From Hofstenia miamia (lineage: Eukaryota > Xenacoelomorpha > Acoela): a DNA stretch of 64,000 bases. Both the position numbers and the translations under genes were made by a program. Location: contig SCFE01000034.1 in assembly GCA_004352715.1 (NCBI GenBank), forward strand, positions 588,563-652,562, given 5' to 3'. The notes below the pieces were generated by a model. It made no database searches, had not been told where the DNA came from, and worked only from the letters and a program-made list of their open reading frames with translations. This document shows, one piece after another, positions 44,001 to 55,472 of this stretch (position 1 is the first letter of the stretch; each line of letters starts with the position of its first letter).

Positions 44001-47000
44001 TGACCGGCAATAGATTTATTTTATGACATATAAAATGATTACATTTCATTAGCAGGGTCCATAAATTTTTACAAGAAAAAGCAGTAGCGACAAAAATGAA
44101 ATTTTGTGTATCTCATTATTTTGATGAATTAAGCAGTGGCATTTTTATTGTTTGAAGCGCAACGTTTTTCTTCACCTTGTGAGCTCCACTCGATACCCCT
44201 ATTTTATATCTCATTTGTCGAAAATATACAGAGTTAATTGCTTCACCTCTCCTTATTTAGACGATTTCTTAGTGTCTGTTTGTAAAATAGGCATATTCTT
44301 AAATATTGCAAACATAAAAATCAGAAATCTAGATTAATGGAAGATTTGCACGCCTGTTTTTATAGTCTGATATAGGCATGCTCACCATTTTTTATTATTG
44401 CAGATATATTCTTTGGTAGCACCGGAGCCGGAAGGTCTGAATATACAGAAGAGGTTGAAAAATTTAGTAGAATTATAAACGAGCCGACAGAATAAAAATG
44501 GTTGCTTTCTACTATTTCGTATCCAATTTAGGAACATTTGTCAAAATTGGCCAAAGAAAAATGGAGCAAAATGAGAAATCAAAGTATTTACTGACAGGCA
44601 TGTAACTTAAGTATCAATGAAATAATTTTGCAACGTCATTAAATCTTAAGATGCCAAATGAAATTGAGTTTGTTAATGTATTTTTTGCCATTTGTTCCTA
44701 CATATGGATATCAGCCCACTTTTGGTTTATATTTGTTAAATATTTCCGCAAAGAATTTTTAATGGATTAATAGGAAATTTTCCCCAGAGATTTTCATCGC
44801 AACTTTTTTAGATTGGGAGTTGTTCAATTAGTTTTTCGATTAAGCACACCAAGTGGAACCACAGCCTACAATATATCTTTAGGAATTTAAATTTGTTAAT
44901 GGTGTGTTGTAGGTTAATAAAGGTATGTGGTTCGGATTGTGGGTTGAAAAATCAGGTTAATGCAAGTGACCGGTCGGGTTGGTTTTGATATGAGATACTT
45001 TTATCATGATGCCCATGTTCATCCGTGATCTAAGTACAGACTTTGCATTTAAAGGATGTACATTTATTTATGCAGGACGAGATTGTAGAATCCATTTACT
45101 TTAGTAGTTACTAATGAATTTTTTTTAGTTATGCAGGTTTGTAAGTGTTGCATAAATGAAGTTGACATTGGGTACTTCATGTAGTATACGAATATACAAA
45201 CGAGAACGCCACACCTCCTGCTCTCCCTCACTACTCAGATATATTGTTAACAAATCCTTTCTATTTCCAACATTTCTCATTTGATCACAATAGATTCTCC
45301 AAAACTTTTCTTTATAAACAAACAGTGAGTGGTTGAATTGTGAATTGAATTAAGATGGCTTTTGTATATAAAATTCATAATTCATGGAGTGGATAATATG
45401 TGTGCTACTCAGGAAAAATAAATTAAGTGCTTCGATAATTTATTGTTTCGGCATTAGCGCTTTCGAAATTATTTCTCATTTAGACATAAATATTTTTAAT
45501 AAAGAAATTTTGAAACATTTATGCCGCATCATTTGTTATGGTTATTAACAGCAAAATTTACTTCAATAAGAACAAATAATCACATAATCTATTATTAATA
45601 TTTTTTATATTTACAAGCAGTTCTAGAAAATATGTTTTGATTATAAGTCGTTTTAAGACAGTTGATTTTTTTTGAAACAACGCCAGCATATTTTTGTAAT
45701 ATGTGGATTAAACCTAGTTTACAAATGATCTGTGATGATTTTTTGAAAAAAACTTTAAACCCTTATAGTTCACGACCTAATTGGGATATCCAAAATCCAA
45801 AAACGCAATAGCAGAGAAGACGCCACAATTTCTTACTTTGCAAACTGGTAATTGCTTTCTCGTTATCTGAGCATGAGGTATGGAGAGAATTTGAAAATAT
45901 TTAGAAAAATTGATTGAAGAATACATGTAGTTAATACTTTCATGTTCCTTCAAGGAAGGGACAATTTTTGCTAAATGATTCTACATAGATGTTCTGTATA
46001 AAGGATTCTAAAATTTCTTAACAGATTTGCACAAAATTTGTCGAAAATGTGATAAAGTCAAACTAGGGAAACTACAAAGAGTGAACAAGATTATTTACGA
46101 ACGGCTAATACCATTTGATAGGGTGATAACCCTGCTATATTCATTGAGATTGATGAATACATCCCATTTTGAATTAGTCTCAAAAATAGTTTTGTTTCGA
46201 ATTTTGCAATAAACTATAACCTAAAACGCCGAAAATGCAAATAGGTAACATATTATATATATACTACCTATAATCTTAAAATTATTTTGCTTAAACAAAT
46301 GAATGGGGGGATTGTTGCTACTTTTACAATTGCGCAAAAAACAATTGCGATTTTTTACCAACATTGTTAAATAGTTTGATTGTTTAAATACATTCATTTA
46401 GTGAATATTGAATTGTTTGCACGAACCGTTTTATTTTCCTTTTTTACTTGGATTCAAGATGTATTAACGCCGTTTTGAAGAGTGTCTAAAACTGATCAAT
46501 ACGGCTCCGTCTTTACTTCGTTCTAATCAGAAAATCACATTTAGTAATCAAATTAATGCAAAAAAATAATTAAAAATATCGATCTGATTGGCTCGCTGGG
46601 TTCATGTTTTCTCATCGGTCAATTCTTAATTGGTAATATCTTCTGACGTGTTCTATCAATGCTCTCAAGATTGGAGATCGAACGTGGAAATTCGCTTTGA
46701 CAATGCTGTCATTTTCACGTTCCTTTTGAGAAACTATTTCCTGAATTTCTGTAAATAATACTGTAGATGTTTTTTCTATGTGTTTATATATCGTTCCCTC
46801 AGCAAAAAGGCCGTAACTATAGTTTTTGCAAAAATAAATTTAATAGATTAAAACATTGTTTGAGAAAATTCTTTTCATAAGCCAATTGTTTTTGTGAAAG
46901 TTCGCATCTGTTTAGTTCGCAGCCCTTAATAACTCGGCATTTCTTACAAAATATATCAGAATAGAGATAATTTGTTCTTTATCCGTGTCACACTAAACTA

Positions 47001-50000
47001 GCAAATCATATTCATCATAATACAACTATTGATCTCTTTAATATATCTTCAAAAGTTAAAAAGCAATTAAAAGATGTACTTTAAACAATAATTTATTGAT
47101 TTATATGTATTTTCAGTTTGTAGTTGTACTATATGCAGTTTTAAGAATTACCTATTTAAGAAATATTTGTATGTAATTTTGTTATAGATTTATTTACTTT
47201 GTTGCTAATATTTTTTGTATTGCATTATATATTTTGTGTGGTTTCTAAAAAAGTTTACGGCAAAATGAGTGAAAACTAGATTTTTTTCTTTCCACGCAAT
47301 TAAAATGATGTACATTAGTCAAATATGGATACTGTCAAACCTGATTTTGATCTTGTCTTGACCTTGATATTTCTAAAATGTAATTGGATCAATTCCGTTT
47401 TTTTAATATCCTGATAGTGGTCAGGGTTTTCTATTTGAGATAAAATTAATGGGTCCGAGTTCGAGTTCTTACATTTCGAGTTTGAGTATTTTTTAAAGAA
47501 AATTCTGAGTTCGATCGAGTTTTTTTAATTCCGAGTTTTGTAGGGTAAAAAAACATTTATTTTATAATAATTCCGAGTTTTCTAAGCTAAAAAATAGTTA
47601 TTTGCGATTGATAAAGACATCGAATTTTGAAATAATCTAATTTTTACGGTATTTCGAGTGGCTTTTCGACTTAAGCTTTGCGAGCTTATTCGAGTGCGAG
47701 TATTTAGCATTCCGAGTACTCGAGAACCCTGATAATAGCATACACTGCTTTCATTTTGGTATACATTTATACATTATTGCAGGTTCAATTCATTAAGGAA
47801 AAAATGATGTTGCTTTGCAATTTTCTTTTCTAACTAATTTTCAATTTATTTTTCACTTGGTGAAATTCTTAAATCATTTAAAGAAATGTTAATGATATTT
47901 TTTAAGTTACTCTAATTAATTATTTTTATCGTAATCATTGCCATTTAGTCTAAATGTGATCAGTATTGGCCAGACGAGCTGAAGCATTCCGAACAGTACG
48001 GATTTGTAACCGTCATCATGGAAAGTTGCGACCAACTTGCATATCATACAATTCGCTGTTTTTCTATAACAAACGTATTCCTTTTCAGATATTTATTTGC
48101 ATTTTATATTTTTGGATTTTGTTAACGATTCTCTTTCCAATTTCCTGTTTGAAGTTTGGATGTATATGTGCATATGTATGAATTAAGGCTTTGTGCAGCT
48201 AGAATTTCATTAGACTCGCTCTCATTTAGTCCCACAGATTTGTCCCAGTCTCGTACCGTGCCATTTCCATGAAATTTTCTAGTACTTTAACCACACATGT
48301 TTCCACAATATAACTTTATACTTTGGTCAACTTTGGGAACATTTTTTAGAATTATTTACGGTCCTAATCCTTTGTTAATCCCAGTCCCACTAATATGTTT
48401 AGTGCCAGGTTCCGCAGAAATATATATAAGAATCAGAAACTTCAATGTATATATACATGTATATAGATATAGTAGCTGCCACTATTAAGCTATTTTTAAG
48501 GTTTTTGAATAATTTTATTTAGTTTTTTATTACTATATATTTTTCTGAATTAAATACAAAATGTTAAGTGGTCTTATTTTTTTCATATCAACTTTTAAAT
48601 CTATTATGTGCAGAGATTGGCATATAATTATACATATATATATATCGTAAAATGAAATGTATAACGTTATATGTTTGGTGCTAAGTAACAAAAAACTGAG
48701 CCCCGAATAGAGATGTTTTTTAAAAATCCCACTTGAAGAAATTTTTTGGGTAAGAAACCATAATCTTAATTTAATTTCTAGTAATAAGCGGATATACTGT
48801 GTTCATTAAAGAATTTAGCCTTTGGTTTTTCAACCCTATACTTAAAGACCTCGAGAATTTAGAGTGTATCCAATTATATTTAACTAATTCCGCATTCGAA
48901 TATCAAACAATTAGTGTTAAGTAGCGTGCACACTTACAACTTTGCGCGCAACCTATCTTGATTTAATGAGGCGCACAAGAAAAGTTGTAAGTGTGTACGC
49001 GATTCCAACTTTGTTGTGAACTTTTAATTCAATAATCTATTTCTGAGGAGTGCACAATTTAAATTTTGTAACAAACTACTTTTCTTTAATAAAAATATAA
49101 TTACAAATGAAGAAAATTATTGTAATTAATTAACAGATGATATAATTATTATATTATAATAACAATTTTAAAATTATTGTTATTAATTTTCTAAAATATT
49201 TTTACTTTTGCATCCCATAATCTTCCTGTGTTTCAATAATTGTAGTATTCATTCACAGGGTTTGGCGCACTCGCACAACGTACCCTCTGACGCATAGTTT
49301 TAATTACTCATTGTTTACTTTTCGAATATAATAAGAATCAGGGGTACCGTTTATGGTATGGCCATATATGGTAAGGCGAAATTTTTTAGCAGCCCATAAT
49401 GGCCATATTTTAACTTTCGTCCATATGTTATGGCCATTAGGTAAAATATGGTGAATGATGGTGACGAAATATACGTAGAACACATGTGGTAATACGTAAT
49501 GCCAATTAAATGTAGTGATTTCTAATATTTAATAACATAAATAACAAATTGCAAGCTGCAATTAAAAGACAACCATTTTTCTGTAATATCAAATTGTAAT
49601 GATATCACAAGGAAAAGCAAATCGTTATCATTCTATATCATCAGCATATTCAATTTTGAAACATATCTCACTTCAAATTTCAATCAAAGTTTTTAAACAT
49701 CAAAATTTCTTTAGTTTAAATTTTCAAATAGTAATAACTTGCTAATAACATACAATTAATGTGGTTTAGACAAATATTAATCGATTTTTTACAATCGTTT
49801 ATACTGCAAATGTTATAAAAAGCACAAGGTGCTTTCAAAACTATGTCTTTTTCCTTCAGACTGCTTCATTGTATGGGTTGTAATCAAAGCGTTCTTTAAT
49901 TAAGTTTAAGAACGCTTTGGTTGTAATGTAATTTACTGATAAATTTAATTAATAAAAATTGCAATACATATAATTCAACTAAAAAGTTGTGCGCAAAGTT

Positions 50001-52712
50001 GTAAGTGTGTACGCAAAATATTTTTGTTGTGAACTTTATAATCCCCGAAAAGTTGCGCGCAAAGTTGGAAGTGTGTACACAAAATATTTTTGTTGTGAAC
50101 TTTATAATTACGCAAAAAGTTGTGCGCAAAGTTGTAGGTGTGCACGCTACTTAAGGCAACATGCGTTTCATTATAAGAATTAAGTTCTTTAATAAAATCC
50201 ACATGGGATTTAGTCTAATTACGATGTTTGCATTTAGGAGAGATAAGCTCCATATAATGATATAATTCGCACTGGTAGAAGAATAACATAACTTCAAAAT
50301 CAATTCTGTGTAATTGTCATGCTTTTTTAAATTTAATTGCTCTTTGCTGATCAAAGTTGAAACTAAATGTTTTGTTTAAATGCACCCTATTTGTATTCAA
50401 CCTTAAAGAAGGAATTCAGAAATCTTATCTCCTTGTAAATATTTTTTAACTTGCTATACGCGTTTGCAGTTGCAGTTTTGTTTGAGGAGACTGGGGTCCG
50501 AGGATCTATCCAGACTCCAATCCGGCAAAAAGTAAAGTATCGGTATCCTGAAGCACATTGCATAAAAGCTACCATTAAACGCCAAAAAATGAAATCAAGA
50601 GTATAATATATTAATTTTTAATATTCCATTCTCCACCACGTTAATTCTCATTTAAATATTTAATGAAATTTAAGCATTTCCAGTCATTTCTTATTCTAAT
50701 AGGCAAGGGTCAGAGGTTTTATTCCGTATTTCTACTATGTCAAAGTTTTTCCAAAATTTAGTCATAATTTTCTCAAGAGACAGTTTGGGTCATGGGACTC
50801 TTCCCCAATAAAAAAAATCTAGGATACGCTTTTGTTTAAAACCTGATATTTTTCAAGTTTATTATAAATTGATTTTATGTAATATTTATTAGTTGCAATG
50901 ACTTTCACGCCAATTAGCATTTTAATTTCCGTATGCAAATATATCATAGCATTTTTAGGAGTGTTTCTGATATCATTAATTTGAAGAAAAGATAACTGAA
51001 ATATTTTTCGCCTCCTCCACATTTATTGCATTCCTGTAATCAATTTGCCGCAGAAATTGATCATTCTAGAAAGTGGGACAAACAACAATGTTGCTTTTTC
51101 TGTTTGACTTAGAATGTATTCTAATCGAAACAATCAAAATCAATTTTCTACTAATTGTTGTAATTACTACTGATATTTTAAAACCTATTTGAGGCCTACG
51201 CACCGGTATTTCATATGTACTAGATTACTTTTTCGTTCACATGCCCTGATCATAATTTAGTTAGCTTTTAGAAACTTAGTCATGTACATTTGCATCTATT
51301 TCAAGTATTTTTTTGATGGTGTACCAATACCCATCAGCAAAACCGTAGTAAATTTATCAGGTTTTAAAACTTTTATTTCCCGATTGAAATCGTTTTGATG
51401 CATTTTTCAGCGTTTTGGGATTATTACAAAACAAATTGATGTTCTTCCTTCTGCCAGTTATTGGGAGTTTATTAAATACTTTCAATACTACATCCTCATA
51501 AAAATTTAATGCAAAATTTTAAAGTGTTGTTTCTGTTAGGTATCAGATTTTCAATATATATTTAATTTTTTACCTCAAAAAATCTTGTTAAATATTTTTC
51601 TGAATATATTCGTGTATTTGGGTTGGTACGTATGCCAAATACACTTTATTACGAAGTGGATTAAGTTTTGTAGAATTATAATTCCTCTTCTATTCTATTT
51701 CTAAATTGTTTTTTTGCACTTGTTTTCTACAGTGGCGTATGCAAGGGGAAAAATGATGGAATGTCCCACTGCTGTGTTTTCGAAATTGATTTTCATGGTA
51801 CCATCAAAAATTAAAAATACTAAAGACTAAGGGGTGAAATCAGTTTTTATGTGTAATTTTTCAATATTTTCAAAAAAATTTGCGGGGTTTCTCCACTTTA
51901 TTTCTTTCACTTGATCACTACTGCGGTGTCCTCCACCTCTTGTTAGAAAATCCTCCGTACGCCCTGGTTTTCAAGTGTGTGTGTAGAGTCAATAATAAGT
52001 TTCAATAATCTGAGAAAGGTTTCCCAATACACACTATGTTATGATATAAAAGTATTTTTAAAGATGTTTTGGGCTTACAATAATATAAGACCAAGTATTT
52101 GCTGCATTATTCAAACTCTTACCAGCTTAAGATTTGGATAAGAGTTTCGAAGTTCCTTGTTGATTATAATAAAACTTTATTAGTTATTTACTAAATAACT
52201 ATTGTGTCATATTGAAAAACGACTTTTTATTTTTAGCGCAATTTTCCTAACAGTACACGTAGAGTTCGGCATTTGCAATATACTGGCTGGCCGGAACATG
52301 GAGTACCAGAACATCCTACCAGCTTCCTCAGTTTCATTTACCGAGCAAGGCATCATTATCAGAAGATATGTTCTGAAGATCAAAATAGTCTTCAACATGC
52401 AGCCAGTGCCCGATTTCTTGGTCCTGTCTTAGTTCATTGCAGTGCGGGTAGGTACATCGAAAAATTTATTTTCATCAGCATTTTGGGATAATATATCTTT
52501 TAAAAAAATGATATTTGTTCAGTTGCAATAAATTTTTAGTTACAAAAAAAAATTTATAAGTGTTTTAAAAAGTGGGTTAAAGTATATATATANNNNNNNN
52601 NNNNNNNNNNNNNNNNNNNNNNNNNNNNNNNNNNNNNNNNNNNNNNNNNNNNNNNNNNNNNNNNNNNNNNNNNNNNNNNNNNNNNNNNNNNNNNTATATA
52701 TATATGTATATA

Positions 52713-52751
<39 letters not shown>

Positions 52752-54524
52752 TTTAACCCAGTTTTTAAAACACTTAAAAATCCATCTTTCTGGTTTTGCA
52801 AATATAATGTTCTTCATTTTATATATTATAATTATTTCGTCGTTTTTAATGGAGAATTGTCCATTACTACCTGTTGAATTTGGGAAAATAATGGTTTTTG
52901 TTAAAAAATTTAAAAGTTAACGTTCTGGCGTCTGAATTTTATTGTTGAACAAAAGATTAAGACAGTCATTGACGAATGTCATTTCTCTCCAGAACTGTGT
53001 TAATGAATTTTAATTTGTTTTAATGAATTGTTTATTTTTTTTAACTAGCGGTTTCTTCCTTTTACATTTAACTTACTTTTCCTAAACACTTTCCATTAAT
53101 GTTACACTCATGTTTCTAAGTTTCGTCCTTAATATTCCAAACCAACTTTTTTAACAATGCTTCAAGTTTGCTCTTAAATTACTTAGAAATCTGGGGAATT
53201 CATTGTTCTATTGGGTTTAATATTTTAAATTACCCAATCTGTTTTAAATTGTGCTCCTTCAGTTGAACTTATTTTGAAAAAAAATTTAATTTTCAAATTG
53301 TTCCAGCTTTTGATTATTGCTGAGCTTCCGTTCTCAGTCGCAATTGGATGAAAGTTTGTATTATACATGAATAGATTTAATGCGTCACTGTTCTCCTTGT
53401 ATACGTTTACATTGTAATGAAGTTCAAAAATAATTTTGCAATGTTATTCTGTCCGTCTTTAGACTTATTCTTAAAGTACCTCTTTTTTAGAAGGAAAAGC
53501 CGTTTTTCCGCTGTCCCTGTAAGGGTATATGGATATAGAGACATTAATTGGCGAAGTTTCTCCCATGTAATGTTCTACTAAAATGTATTGATATGCCTGA
53601 AGCATTTAAAACGATTAATCAAATTTTAATTGCTTAAAAAATTCAATTCCTTATTACGTAATGTTCAGATATTCAAGAGGTCTAAATCCCATGGGGCAGC
53701 AACTAGTGTAAACTGTTTGTTCTTATCTACTTTAGATTCACCACATAATGTCACTAAGGAACATCATGCTAACGTCAGGGGTCACGCGTGGTTATATTAG
53801 CATCTAAATTTTCTGAAAGTCACAAAATATTTAAAGAACTTACCAAGTAACTTAAGATTAAATTTTTACATTTCAAATTTAGGAGTTGGTCGAACAGGTG
53901 TGTTCATTGAGGTTGACTCACAGTTGGATCGAATGGAAACTGAAAAAACTTTGGACATCTACGGTCATGTAACGTATCTGCGAGCACAACGTCAGTACAT
54001 GGTTCAAACGGAAGAGCAGTATATGTTCATTCATGATGCCCTTTTAGAAGCAATTCAGTGTCCTTCTACACTTTGTGAAGTCGGAAATTTTTATAGCTTC
54101 TACAAATCATTGAAAAACGTCAGTCAAGGAGAAATGCGTAGTGGAATGGAAAAAGAATTTGAAAGACTCGCTAAAGTTGCCTTAGATCCTGAAAAATTCG
54201 TTAGCGCCAATCGGCCTGTCAACCGCATGAAAAATCGTTTCTCAAATATTTTGCCTTGTAAGTTCTAAATACATTTCTGAATTCAACATTTACCATATGT
54301 ATATATCGAATTTCGGTTTTCTCTAGAAATGCGTATTTTTATAATCTCATTTCCACAAAAACATTGTTTACATATTTAATCCTTTCCCCTGCAGTTTGAT
54401 AGGAATGTTTCAAATGAGCCTTTGATTTAATAATCATATATTTTTAGGATTTAATGTAATGACTTGATTCGATTTATATTTGTAAAGATCTTTGATATTG
54501 ATTTCAAATAATTTTTGGCATCAG

Positions 54525-54568
<44 letters not shown>

Positions 54569-55393
54569 AATTTAAGGCTTGTTAAAATTTGTGAAGGTGC
54601 GCTTTAAAACAAAAATGGAAGCATCAGTTATTCTTTTTCTCAGGATTTCTATTGCACCCAATTTGAAATTACGCAGGCATATTAGCACTAATTTACTTAT
54701 TGTCTCCACTTTAGTCTTCTAGACACCACACTCGCTCTTTCTTGGACTTTTCTGCCTGTCAAACTAATAATCCAGTCACCACTTTGTCTAAACCAATAAT
54801 TTATACAGAAATATTTTACAGAAATTAATTATATTAACGCAGTTGTGCCTAAACGCTTTTTGCAAATTTTCTAATCTTTAGCTTAGCGCTTTCTAAAATA
54901 GAAAGCTCGTTTAATGTTGATATATTTTCCAAACACTTGACCAATGCATGACCATATGTATCATATTTATAATCGAGGTAAATGAAATGACAACATTGTT
55001 TGAGTCGAATCTGAATAGCTTTACTTGATGGTCGTTATTTTCAGTATTATTATATCAATGATGGGGCATTCTCTAAAGTGAGAGGGACCGCTCATTTCTA
55101 TGCCCTAAAAAATCAGTGTCATGTTAGTTATAATTTAATGAAATGTGTTGATTCTTTACAAGAATAGTTTAGGTTGATTTTAACTATGTGATTTAATATC
55201 AAACTTTGCAGTAAAAAACAAATACTCAAGTTTAACTGCCAATACAGACAAATTCCTCATGGAAAATAAACTTTTTTGAAAAATTTAGTTTAATTTTCTG
55301 CCTCCATTATTTTAAAATTCGTTTTGAGATAAAATTATTATATTTTAAAGAAAGTATTGTTGAAAAACCAGAGGAGGACTGCAACTTACCCAC

Positions 55394-55472
<79 letters not shown>

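Larger units (their letters stand above)
38141..47948 (+). other. Ten-kb intron with transposon, MITE and a candidate nested gene
   Basis: Largest intron. It holds (TA)n tracts (38934-38955, 39000-39014), a duplicated block around an N (40111-40575), a Tc1-type element (41082-42395), a candidate nested four-exon gene (42452-44478) and a GAGT-rich MITE (47422-47731). The remainder is AT-rich. Confidence 0.75.
48921..50150. mobile_element. Non-autonomous TTAA-flanked DNA transposon (piggyBac-like target site)
   Basis: 1230 bp flanked by TTAA at 48917-48920 and 50151-50154. Terminal inverted repeats of about 32 bp differ at two positions (left GTAGCGTGCACACTTACAAC; right end is the near-complement). 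The right end consists of three direct repeats of 66-67 bp, and a related unit in the same orientation lies near the left end. No transposase frame is present. The TTAA duplication is typical of piggyBac-type elements; the assignment rests on that alone. Confidence 0.8.
48075..52236 (+). other. Intron with a TTAA-flanked element and a MITE-like copy
   Basis: Four-kb intron. Contains the 1.23-kb TTAA-flanked element at 48921-50150 and the short repeat copy at 51730-51965. The rest is AT-rich with no gene recognised. Confidence 0.75.

Noticed and set aside
49896-50202. Overlapping minus- and plus-strand open frames with repeated NFAHNF
   Set aside because: They are translations of the 66-67-bp tandem repeats of the TTAA element.
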